This document shows positions 20,531 through 29,957 of a stretch of DNA of 64,000 bases, piece by piece. Source of the DNA: Leptasterias polaris (Eukaryota; Echinodermata; Asteroidea; Forcipulatida; Asteriidae). The DNA lies in assembly GCA_037783415.1 (NCBI GenBank), contig JAZGTN010000068.1, forward strand, positions 372,001-436,000, written 5' to 3'. Both the position numbers and the translations under genes were made by a program. Position 1 is the first letter of the stretch. Each line of letters begins with the position of its first letter. The notes under the pieces were generated by a model, which did no database searches, was not told the DNA's origin, and saw only the letters and a program-made list of their open reading frames with translations.

Positions 20531-23080
20531 CATGGACTAGTATGATAGACGAAGAAGGAGGAGTAAGTGTTGCTTATTTAGATATTTAGACTTTGACTCT
20601 GTTCCCCATCAACGTCTTCTAAAGAAACTTTGAGCACACGGAATTGACGGCAATCTGCTGAAGTGGACCAAGAGTTTCTAAACAGAAAACAGTGTGTGGT
20701 AGTAAATGGAACCAAATCTACTTGGACTGATGTACTGAGCGGCATCCCACAGGGTAGTGTTCTAGGTCCCATATTTTTCGTCATATACATCAATGACCTA
20801 CCTGATGTTCTCAAGGGGCATGTTAAACATTTTTGCAGACGACACCAATGTTTATACAGTCACACATAAAGAATCACGGGGACTGTGAGTTATTTCAAAA
20901 TGACTTGGATAACGTAACTGGTCAGCGAAATGGCAGCTTAAGTTTAACGTGGATAATGTGGTGTTATGCACTATACGGTCAGCAGATAAAGACCCACACA
21001 TTATGCAGGTTAATCAGGAGAGAGCCAACTTGAAAGTACGATGGAAGAGAAAGATCTTGGTGTGGTATTTGACCCTACCCTGAAATTCAGTATCCATGCT
21101 GGGAAAGTAGCGAGCAAGGCCAATAGTATTCTGGGACTCATCAAGAGGACATTTGCATATATGGATGAAGACATGTTTGTACCCCTATACAAGACCTTGG
21201 TGAGGCCGCACCTCGAGTACGCAAATTGTGAATGGAGTCCGTTCCTCAAGAAGGATATTGTTAGGCTTGAGAAAGTATAGGGCAACAAAGATCATTCCAG
21301 CACTTGCAGATCGTCCGTACGAGCAGCGACTGAGGGAACTTAACCTACCAACCTTGGCATACAGAAGATTACGGGGAGACATGATTCAAGTCTATAAAAT
21401 TATGAATAAATATGCTCTATTGAGATGAAGGATTCACACTTGAACTTGAGAGGACATGGCCAAAGAATTCAGAAACCCCGGGCACGACTGGACATCAGGA
21501 AATACAGTTTCACACATAGAGTCGTCGACCACTGGAATATACTCCCCAGTTCAGCAGCAGAAGCTCAAACAGTTGACGTTTCAAGACCGAGTTTGATGCA
21601 TTTTTCTCAAGGAGATACAATAAATTCACATATGGCATGTAAACACAGTAGCCTTTTCTGCAGCCGTAGCTTCTAATTCAAGCCCTTCTGCGGTTTAAGT
21701 TACAATTTTTTTAGGCATGTGCAGTGGTGTATTTGATATGACTAACAGTGGCGTAACTAAGGGGGGGGGGGGGGCACGGGGGGAACGGGGGGCACGTGCC
21801 CCCCAATTGATGTCAGTGCCCCCCGGGTGCCCCCCCCCCCCCCCCATTTGAAATCTGAACCTTTGAGACTGTAATTACCAGAATATAAAATGTGAAGTAT
21901 AAACTTTTATGGAGCACTGGTGGCGTATAACTCAATGTTTCAAACTATTTTTCTATTTACACATATACGTTGTACCTTTGCAATGGACAGTTGTTATTTT
22001 TACCAACGTCTTCAAAGTACGGTAAATCACGTCCGCAAATTGTATGATGACTCATCGCCCGCGCGCACCCCATTCTGCCACAGTCTGCCACGTTAAATAC
22101 GGTACGGTAGTGTCACATGAAGCTACACGACGTGCTGGGTGCCGTTGCATTTATCGTAAGTACATGAGGAAAAGCCATTGAAAACTCTTGAGCTGTGAGA
22201 GCATTGATCTAAAATATCTGCTTCTTTTGAGACATTACTTTGTTTTCAGTGTATAGGGTATATTAAATAGTTTGTCAATATGTAAACATCGGAATTGGGG
22301 GGGGGGGGGGGAGGCGGATGGGTCAAAACAATTTCGAAAAAAGATCAACGTTTTTAACATCGATTAGGCTTACTGTGCATGGCCCCAAGTGTGTAATAAA
22401 TAAATACTAGTGCCAGTCCTCAAATACATAAATCCTAAATCCCCATAAAAAAAAAGACTCCAGTCTCGCAATCCTTTGTTAACCGTTATGATTTACTTCT
22501 ACACATTCAAACAGTAACTGCATGGTTCTAGATGTGCGAAAAAGAATTAAGAGAGAACAAAAGAAAGGAAACAAAACTAAAAACTAAAAACTTTGTCGGT
22601 AAGTTACAAGTGGCTTTGTTTTTCAAGTTGTTATTTTTCTATTATTTCTTTCCTGTGTATTCCGTTGTTAAACTGTTTTCATTTTACAACCATGTCTTTA
22701 ACTCTTAAAAAGTATTTTACATCTCCCATAAACATATTTTTAAACATTATTAATAGTAAACGAAGCGCTGCAAAAGAGCATAGAAACATCATTTTGCAAA
22801 TTGACCATATTCCCTTTGGTTTAATTGAGGGGCTGTTTGGAACCCGCCATTGCGTAAATTAAGATCCAGTTTTTAAAAAGTGCAAAGGAATCTATAGTTG
22901 ATTTGTCAGCAGTGCCCCCCCCCCCTAGAAAAAATGGTGCCCCCCCCTTGTGTCCCCCCTAAAAATTAACCTTAGTTACGCCGCTGATGACTAAGGGTGG
23001 GCATTACAAGGCTTTTTAGTCTTATCTGGAGCCCGACAACACAGGTGAATACAGGTGAATACAGGTGAATTACAAAATAT
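20531..23080 (+). mobile_element. CR1-like LINE remnant, split by a hAT element
   Basis: The reading frame is broken repeatedly. Recognisable pieces include SVPHQRLLKKL, NGTKSTWTDVLSGIPQGSVL with GPIFFVIYINDLP, a shifted ADDTNVYT at about 20836, DLGVVFDPTLKFSIH and KASSI-like ASKANSILGLIKRTF. The 3' end resumes after the insertion and finishes with three 'acaggtgaat' units at 23041-23072. The first third of the element is missing. Confidence 0.85.
21746..22986. mobile_element. non-autonomous hAT-type element, 1,241 bp
   Basis: Ends are CAGTGGCGTAACTAAG on the left and the complement of CAGCGGCGTAACTAAG on the right. They are flanked by a perfect 8-bp direct repeat ATGACTAA (21738-21745 and 22987-22994), as expected for hAT. 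G-runs and C-runs lie just inside both ends. No transposase reading frame is visible inside, so it would need a helper. Confidence 0.92.
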
Positions 23081-23262
23081 ACATTAATGCTCAAATAATC
23101 TGAGACATCAACTGGGCATGTAAAGAAGTCACTAAAAAACCAAGTTGGGAAAAGTGTATATCAATGTTTTATATTTAGAAGGAGGCGTCAGAAACGGGTG
23201 GCAGTGTCGAACAATTAGTAGGTTTCTAGGGTTGTCCCTTATTAATTGAAAGGTTTTAGGTA

Positions 23263-23645
23263 GTGGACACTTTTGGTAATTACTCAAGAAATACATTACC
23301 ATAATAACTTACTTGTTTAGGAGCAACTGAGAGCTTCTGACAGTATAAAACATTGTGAGAAAAGACTTCCTCTGAAGTAATGTAGTTTTTGGGAAGGAGT
23401 TTTCTCACTAAATTAATTATTTGAATCTGAGAAAGGCTTCAGGCATGAAGTCCTTCTCAGGCATTGAAAGCACACAATTCTATGCAATATTTGTTTTGCT
23501 TTCTTTCATTATTTTCTTGCAACCTCGGATGACCAATTGAGCCCAATTTTCACAAATTTGTTATTTTATGCATAATGTTGGGATACACTATGTGATGATA
23601 CTGGTCTTTGGCAATTAGGGCATACCAAAAGTATATTATTCTGCC
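23263..23645 (-). repeat. M1 MITE-like repeat, near full length
   Basis: Left end 'acttttggtaattactcaag', centre hairpin 'ctgagaaaggcttcaggcatgaagtccttctcag', right end 'ctttggcaattagggcataccaaaag'. Orientation is opposite to the copy at 10783. Confidence 0.8.
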
Positions 23646-24169
23646 TATAAGTGTGAACTATCTATAGTTGTATGGGTCGGACACATCGATCTAAATCTCT
23701 GGCTTGACGCTAGTGTTTTGACGGGCACATGCAATTTATGACTTAAAATATCATGAGTCCTAAAAGCATGCATCACATCTGTGACGTGTATCGGCATGCA
23801 TTTTTACAAGCCGCTGAGGATATTATTCGTTAACGTAGGCATAAATCTATCAGGCGCGCGCGTATCTCTAGATCAATGGTACGCACGCCACGACAATGCG
23901 ACTTCGTGCACTCTGAATAAATATACGTGAGAGCGCGTTATTCACGCTTTCCAGTCTTGTAAACACACTCTTCGAGAGAAAAAGTATTCTGTTTAGTGCA
24001 TTAGCGCGTCTTCTTGTACGTTTTCAAAAGAAAATTCATGGGTGTGTTTGCACTGCTGAAATGTTCAGTGTAATAATATCGAGTATTTCCTCCATTTACC
24101 GTTAACATTGAACCTTTATTTAAAGAAGGATCAAATTTACCGACGAAATGTGCAATTGAATAGACAACG

Positions 24170-24313
24170 ATGGCAATTTTGCTAATCCAAATCACCGAGA
24201 AAGGGCGAAAGAGATTATGCGATGTGTTGTTGATTTTGCACTGGATGTGCGCAATTTGCGGAATGTCAATCATCGCGGTGGGACTGTACATCAAAATCCG
24301 TATTGCGGCCAAG
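24170..24313 (+). CDS. PRPH2: peripherin-like exon 1: N-terminus and transmembrane helix 1
   Basis: 48 codons, MAILLIQITEKGRKRLCDVL and on through helix 1 to GLYIKIRIAAK. The layout matches the vertebrate N-terminus (basic stretch, helix, GLxxKI). Start context acaacgATGg; donor AAG|GTAAGT. Confidence 0.93.
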
Positions 24314-27300
24314 GTAAGTTAGTTTGTATAGTCTGAACCTGTAGAAATTATCAAAACATTACAATGTAAGCAAACAACCACCGTTTTACTATTATATAGC
24401 ATTCAAAATTAAATAAAAAGAGCCACTGATGACGGTGGTGGCAGGAGATTATTTCCCCAACGGCAATTTTTGTAATTGTATAAATTTCGTCTGGTAGCGC
24501 CCTCGTTTGAATTGATTCAACTTCGTTCAGCCCATGTAACGGCAAAAGGGGACACACACATCGGGGAATATTATGAAACCGACTCACTGTCACTGTCACT
24601 GACACAAAAAGTCCAGTTATTAACCACAACTAACATTACAAAGTTAATATCGACTGCGGAGAATGGACCGAGATGCCATTCGTTTGTTTTCTTTTGTTGA
24701 GTATTTCTATTTGGACCCTTGAACGCCAAGACTCTGAATGAAACTTCCCCTCACCCTTTTGAGGTGAGCACAGTCCAAAGGGAACTGAAGTTTACCTTTT
24801 CACTCCCCAGATGAATCTCGTGGAGGGATACAACGGCAATACTCTCCCTCTGATGCTCATCGGTGTCGGCTTTTTGTCAGTAATCATTGACCTGGCCGGG
24901 GGGAAGCTTTGTAATAGTATTGGTGACGTTACCCGAAGGTATGTAAAATAGAATGGAGAAGGAAACCCAACCGTGTTCTGATAAGAACTTCCACTGCAAC
25001 AACAAAAACAAAAACGCAACAATAACAACAAAAAACCAACAAAAAACAACAAGAAAATCATCTCCATTAAAGAGTAGCCCCCTTCTCTTGTATCATCCTT
25101 AAGTGAGTTTCTAGTTCTAATTTACCTTCCTGTTTCATATCAGCCTTTTGGGACGCTTTTGCTTTGTTTTAGAGTCTTGTTCCGTTCTCTGTCCATGCCC
25201 TGGGCTCGATTTCACCATAGAGCTATATAAAAAAGCTCCATGATTTTACAAAGCACTCAGATTCATATTAAGATGAGTTGTTAATATTACTGTAGTGATT
25301 CGTATAGTGTGACATCACGCTTTGCTTATAGCAATTACATTGATTCGAAGTTAAAATTAGCGCTTGTAACACTGAGTCATGGCACATGTAATTTATTTCA
25401 CTGTTTTCTCGTAAGTGCAGTGCCCTTGATATCCTAGACTTGACTACTTCACATATCGGAGAGGTGGGGGTGGGGGTGGGGGTGGGGGGGGGGGGGGGTG
25501 GGGGGGGGGTAGGCCCCAGAGTTGTAGATTTTTTTTTTGGTGGGGCTGAATTAATTGTTTCCCACTAATATTATACTTCTTGCCCGAAATTGTTTCACTG
25601 CCCAACTCTGAACCCACTGACTGCCTACAGCCTCCCACTGGACTACGTTGACATTGTTCTATCATTGTATGTACTCCTCAATGCAGACGGACCCTAATAC
25701 GGCTCCTTCTACCCTACCTCCTTCTTCTTGTCGTCTTAAATGTCTGCATCTTCGTAGCAGCCTGTTCTTGCTTCACTCATCGCTATCATCTCCGTAAATC
25801 CTTTACAGAAGGTCTCGGCATTGCCATGAACAACTACAAGGTGTGAAAGCTTTGCGCAATCATACAGCCGATTAAAAGGCTTTTTTCTCGTATACTGTGT
25901 TCAGGTCTTATGTAAATGTCAGGTTTCGGTAAACGATGGCGAGCGTTCCACTCACTGACCCTTTTGTATTGTTCTCATCGTTGAGAACAATGGAAATGAT
26001 CAGTGAGTGGGACACCTGCTATCGTCTCAAAGGTCTCCCGAAATTTTGCAAAACAAGTCGGTAACATCATAGTGGTCCTTTCTCTATGATAACATGAATG
26101 TATGTTCACACTTGAACAGTATTTATTATTATTTTTGTTCTATTTCAAATGTCGACAAAAGTACATTTGCCGCTTTTCTTTCGACATTGGGTTGTTTTTA
26201 ATTGCTAGAAAGCAAAAGGAGGAATTCTACGTCACACCACAATGTGACTCAATAGATTGTATTCGCATCAAAGTGCATCTTTTTTTAGCCATCCGTTTTA
26301 AATGCAAGTTCTCGTGGGGTGAAGGATGAAATCCGATAACTGCTGATGTTTTAGTTTGTTGTTTTTTTGATAGTCATCTTTCGCAAAGAGTGGGGGTTGA
26401 ATGCACTACATTTGTATTTTTCATTATGAGGCAATGCATAAAGTACCGTAAAGCTTTACGAATTCAACTTCAGAAGACCGAACAAACACGAGGTTCAGGT
26501 TCTGGTTTTGGTTCAGGTTACGTTTTTGTATTATTTCGTTACTGAATACAACCAACTGTGCCAGTGAATGCCAGGCAAAACCCTTCACTTGTCGATAGGT
26601 GTACTGGGTTCTTTTCATACATGCAGTGCAACGCAGGACCAACGGCTTCACTTGCCACCCGAAAGACAAAGTATAATTAGTTGGCATATATACGCAGAGA
26701 CATGTGTCACGAACGGGAGTCGAACCCACACCCTGCAGCTCTGCTGTTCGGAATACTAGAACTTGAGCGCATTACGCTGAGACCGCTCGGCCAAAACAAG
26801 CCGTAGGTATCGACGAAATGTTCTCTTTATAACCTATCGTAATGAAACTATACGGAATTGGAATACTTTACATGTGATTTGTTAAGTTTCAAGTCGATGA
26901 TATAACTGACCTTTTGACCTTTTCCTTTGTAAGACTAACGGCACAGCGAAGTCAGAGATCGACCGCTTACAGATTGAATTTGAGTGTTGTGGAAACAGCG
27001 GCTACCAAGATTGGTTCGATTTGCAGTGGATTTCAGACGGCTACTTGGACAAAAAGAACGCAAAGATTCAAAGGTGATTTGGCATTAACTTTGGTTAGGG
27101 TGCAGTAATATCAAAGTGGTTCTAAGAAGAGGAGTATAGTTGCCTTCTTGTCTTTCCCCCATTCAAATCACAGTAACAAAATCGAGGCTGGAAGGCAATT
27201 AGTCTGGTCCCCAATTTGTACAATGAGAATGGGTATTCATGAACGCTTACGCATACATGGAACACGATATAGACTTCGGGCATGGTGGTGATAAAAGTGT

Positions 27301-29830
27301 ACCAGAGCATGGCTCTCCGGGCTTATAGCTTTAGACTTTTTATAAGCTGCTGAGAACTGCGATTTACGAATAAGCACGGACAAATCATACTACGCAGAAA
27401 TGAGTTATCTGCCAGAATGTTATGATCACATTGTTCATTACTTGTCCTCCCAATCACTCCTTTCAAAAAATGGCATTGGCATGATAGGGAAGGGTCGTTC
27501 CATGAGAAGAAGGGGCGGTTCCCTCCCCTTGACGGACATATTCCCGGGAAGGGAGGGACCAGTTCACTGAGTGGACGGGACAGGTTCCGTGAGTAGGAGG
27601 GGCGGTTCCCTGAGAGGGAGGGGTGGTTTGGGTAGATGGTGGCATGGTTTTATGAGGGGGAGGGACTCTCTCCCCGAGATTTTTTTTTGGGGGGTGACAG
27701 GTTCCCTGCAGTAACTCTCGTTCTTGTTTAACGGCTGAATCGGGCAATAATTTGAGGTTGGTGAACAAATTCAAAATATTTTTTCTCCCTCCGTTATTTC
27801 AAGCAAAATATCAGACGGGAGGTTCCTGAACGACGACGTCCCGTACAGTTGCTGCGATTCTCAGGCTGCCCGGCCCTGCATCCACCATCACGTCCATGAC
27901 AACGAACAGCACTTCAGGTACGACTACCGCACAGGATTGACCCTCCACTCACGAGGCTGCAAGACCGCCCTCATGGACTATTTTAGTGTCAGGCTGAATC
28001 GAATTGGTTTAACGATCATGCTGATATTCCTGATTCAGGTAAGTGAATGATGGCCGTCCTGACATTTCCCCCATCCCATCAGAGGCGTAAGGGGCGTTTT
28101 GGTGACCCCGACCAGAAATATGTTTGAATTTCGGTAATTAGCTAAGTATTATTTTTCGCAAGTTAGTTCGGTTCAGCCGCAGTGACGTTTTTCCACCAAA
28201 CCGAGTTAATGGCTGTGGGAGGCTTGGTTTCAAGATTGGCCGATATTACAATTAACGGAAGGCTTTGTGGACATTCGACGTAAGGTTGTTTTTAACTCGT
28301 CACAATTATCGTCATCACCAATCTCCACTTGTCATTACCCCTTTATTAACGACCAATCACCGTCATAATCATCACAATCAAACCCCCCCCCCCCCCATCA
28401 TCCCCATCATCATCATCGTTATCTCTTACATGGGGGCTTATTACACACTTGCTTATTTCTTCCAGACAATTATTTTCCTGCTGCTCCGCTACCTCCAAAC
28501 ATCCGTCAGTAATGCCTTCGACATGGGTGATCCAGAGGGGAGGGCCCCTGGGTGGTTGCTAGACAAGCTCCCCTTCAGCAAAGCTAAACATTACAAACTT
28601 ACAAAGGTTGACAAAAAAGATGATGATGTTGAGGATCAGGACACTGAAACTGATGGCTCCGATGAAGAGAGTTTCGGTATTGACTACTCACCGCAGGGAC
28701 ATGCCTGGAACGAAGAGGCGGAACCCGTCCGTCGGAATGAACCACGAGGTGGAAGCCGGAGGAACGAAGAAGTGGAACCCGTCCATCGGAATGAACCACG
28801 AGGTGGAAGCCGGAGGAACGAAGAAGTGGAACCCGTCTACCAAAATGTACCACGAGGTGGAAGTCGGAGGAACGAAGAAGTGGAACCCGTCCATCGGAAT
28901 GAACCACGAGGTGGAAGCCGGAGGAACGAAGAAGTGGAACCCGTCTACCAAAATGTACCACGAGGAGGGGGACGAGACATTGAAGGGCAAGATTTCGGAG
29001 GGATGGACCTTGGTGGAGAGCTAGATTCTGGAGGCTTTGGTTTTGACGATCTTGGTGAGATGGGCGATCTCCCAGAATTTGGGCACAAAAAAGACAAGGG
29101 GTCGAAGTCAGATAAGAATTCGAAGGCAGACAAAACCACCAAGTCGGACAAGAATTCAAAATCTGGTAACCAATCGAAGTCAGACAAAACCACCAAGTCG
29201 GACAAGAATTCAAAATCTGGTAACCAATCGAAGTCAACTCAAGACTCAAAATCAAACAAGGGATCAACCAAGAAAGCATCAGAATCAACCAAAAAATCTC
29301 CCGGATCAGCAAAGAAATCACCCGGATCAACGAAGAAATCTCCAGGATCAGCAAAGAAATCTCCCGGATCAACGAAGAAATCTCCCGGATCAACGAAGAA
29401 ATCTCCCGGATCAACGAAGAAATCTCCCGGATCAACTAAGAAATCTCCGGGATCAAAGAAGAAATCTCCGGGATCAAAGAAGAAATCTCCGGGATCAAAG
29501 AAGAAATCTCCGGGATCAAAGAAGAAATCTGGAGGGTCAGCGAAAAAATCCCCGAAATCATCTAAATCTAAAGGAAAGAAATCATCTGGATCAAAAGGAA
29601 AGAAGAAGGGAGGGAAGAAGATGAAGAATAAGAACAATAACATTGAAGATGATGACTGGAGTGACTCGTCATCATCAGATGACTCCGATTGCTCACTGAC
29701 TCCGCTGCTCAGCCACCCCTCGCACTACTACCAGAACGAGGTGATGTGTGATTCAAAATTAGCCTCGGTACATCGATGGTCCCGTGTATTTCGGAAACCA
29801 GAATCTTCTTACATTAATATCGAGGATTGA
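24170..29830 (+). CDS. PRPH2: peripherin-2/ROM1-like tetraspanin with long repetitive tail, 6 exons
   Basis: Peripherin-2 (RDS) is the tetraspanin that shapes photoreceptor disc rims in vertebrates. The spliced product here is about 721 residues against about 346 in human. Four membrane segments lie near 17-43, 58-82, 93-119 and 252-278. The large outer loop has the CCG motif (C160-C161), IEFxCCGNxGxxDWFxxQWIS, PYSCC, RPC and RGC, all diagnostic of the peripherin subfamily. After helix 4 the family's GWLL(E/D)K motif is kept. The tail then departs into five 18-residue repeats (349-438), a Lys/Ser/Asp/Asn-rich part, thirteen KKSPGS heptads (543-633) and an acidic Asp/Ser patch. The cysteine equivalent to human C150 is absent. 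The start is fixed by an in-frame TAG 9 bp upstream. Vertebrate PRPH2 has three exons as I recall, so this gene is more finely split. Orthology to PRPH2 versus ROM1 cannot be decided; the symbol means family. Confidence 0.92.
24811..24938 (+). CDS. PRPH2: peripherin-like exon 2: helix 2
   Basis: 128 nt after acceptor CACTCCCCAG. Reads MNLVEGYNGNTLPLMLIGVG and on through LAGGKLCNSIGDVTR. It corresponds to the LIGMGV...LAGKIC segment of vertebrate peripherin. Donor GTATGT; out phase 2. Confidence 0.94.
25205..25375 (+). repeat. M3 MITE-like repeat
   Basis: 'gggctcgatttcac' at the start, then 'agattcatattaagatgagttgt' and 'gtgacatcacgctttgctta', all shared with 32398-32532. Lies in peripherin-like intron 2. 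Confidence 0.65.
25462..25512 (+). repeat. G-rich tract in peripherin-like intron 2
   Basis: Successive runs of five or more G broken by single T; about 45 of 51 bases are G. It could form G-quadruplex structures. The exact run lengths may suffer from assembly error. Confidence 0.85.
25687..25840 (+). CDS. PRPH2: peripherin-like exon 3: helix 3 and start of large loop
   Basis: 154 nt. Encodes RTLIRLLLPYLLLLVVLNVC, then CSCFTHRYHLRKSFTEGLGI and AMNNYK. It corresponds to the vertebrate YLAICVLFNIILF...GLKNGMKYY region. Donor AAG|GTGTGA is non-ideal at +3 to +6. Confidence 0.93.
25918..26047. repeat. hairpin element in peripherin-like intron 3
   Basis: 'aaacgatggcgagcgttccactcactgac' pairs with the inverted 'atcagtgagtgggacacctgctatcgtct' region. 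A second stem, attgttctc/gagaacaat, sits in the centre. Arms are about 30 bp with few mismatches. Confidence 0.75.
26545..26815 (-). repeat. SINE, S3 family
   Basis: Minus strand: tRNA-like head (ggccgagcggtctcagcg ... ggttcgactcccg), 'gtgacacatgtctctg', 'aagccgttggtcctg' and 'aagaacccagtacacctat'. The tail is diverged. Confidence 0.75.
26934..27073 (+). CDS. PRPH2: peripherin-like exon 4: CCG motif of large loop
   Basis: 140 nt. Reads TNGTAKSEIDRLQIEFECCG, then NSGYQDWFDLQWISDGYLDK, nearly the vertebrate consensus. It holds an N-glycosylation sequon N144-G-T146 where vertebrate PRPH2 has the C150 segment. Donor AAAG|GTGATT. Confidence 0.95.
27480..27715 (+). repeat. degenerate G-rich tandem repeat
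   Basis: Variants of 'ggggcggttccctgagaggga' recur at least six times (about 27488, 27512, 27546, 27598, 27618, 27650). Lies in peripherin-like intron 4. Period about 20-50 bp, irregular. Confidence 0.6.
27804..28038 (+). CDS. PRPH2: peripherin-like exon 5: rest of large loop and helix 4
   Basis: 235 nt. Reads KISDGRFLNDDVPYSCCDSQ, then AARPCIHHHV, LHSRGCKTALMDYFSVRLNR and helix 4 IGLTIMLIFLIQ. All four cysteine sites of this part match vertebrate peripherin. Donor CAG|GTAAGT. Confidence 0.96.
28466..29830 (+). CDS. PRPH2: peripherin-like exon 6: end of helix 4 and 440-residue tail
   Basis: Opens TIIFLLLRYLQTSVSNAF (vertebrates: LRYLQTS) then GWLLDKL. Two repeat arrays follow (28709-28978 and 29291-29563), then KGKKSSGSKGKKKGGKK, an acidic patch with DDDWSDSSSSDDSD and the end RKPESSYINIED. 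The tail is almost entirely charged and polar, probably disordered and cytoplasmic. A possible AATAAA lies at 29971, just inside the LINE fragment that follows. Confidence 0.92.
   Translation, partial: TIIFLLLRYLQTSVSNAFDMGDPEGRAPGWLLDKLPFSKAKHYKLTKVDKKDDDVEDQDTETDGSDEESFGIDYSPQGHAWNEEAEPVRRNEPRGGSRRNEEVEPVHRNEPRGGSRRNEEVEPVYQNVPRGGSRRNEEVEPVHRNEPRGGSRRNEEVEPVYQNVPRGGGRDIEGQDFGGMDLGGELDSGGFGFDDLGEMGDLPEFGHKKDKGSKSDKNSKADKTTKSDKNSKSGNQSKSDKTTKSDKNSKSGNQSKSTQDSKSNKGSTKKASESTKKSPGSAKKSPGSTKKSPGSAKKSPGSTKKSPGSTKKSPGSTKKSPGSTKKSPGSKKKSPGSKKKSPGSKKKSPGSKKKSGGSAKKSPKSSKSKGKKSSGSKGKKKGGKKMKNKNNNIEDDDWSDSSSSDDSDCSLTPLLSHPSHYYQNEVMCDSKLASVHRWSRVFRKPESSYINIED
28709..28978 (+). repeat. 5 x 54-bp coding repeat (18 residues each)
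   Basis: Unit NEEVEPVHRNEPRGGSRR. Copies 2 and 4 carry HRNE, copies 3 and 5 carry YQNV, so a 108-bp dimer was duplicated. Copy 1 is the most diverged (AEPVRR). The frame is intact throughout. Confidence 0.97.
29291..29563 (+). repeat. 13 x 21-bp coding repeat, KKSPGS(T/A/K)
   Basis: Twelve of thirteen units keep Lys-Ser-Pro; one reads KKSGGSA. The early units end in T or A and the later ones in K, giving two blocks that spread separately. KSP repeats resemble neurofilament and H1-like tails in composition only. Confidence 0.97.
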
Positions 29831-29957
29831 TTCCAATGAAAGGTTTTGTTTGAATAATGAAATCGTCTGTACAACTACATTCAAAATCATAAAAATAACA
29901 TGCAAGTTTGCACTTGATTCTGACAGGTGCTACTTAACATTCTTAAATTATAAAGTC

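Larger units (their letters stand above)
17264..24169. other. divergent intergenic region between usherin and the peripherin-like gene
   Basis: 6.9 kb between the two start codons, holding the SINE pair, GC-rich hairpins, LINE, hAT element and M1 copy listed separately. From 17264 to 18600 and from 23660 to 24169 I see no repeat or gene; these would hold the two promoters and 5' UTR. No TATA box or other element stands out convincingly. Confidence 0.6.

Noticed and set aside
28599..29435. Open frames on both strands overlapping the peripherin-like tail
   Set aside because: They are shadows of the coding repeats; the plus-strand frame is the one continuous with the tetraspanin exons.
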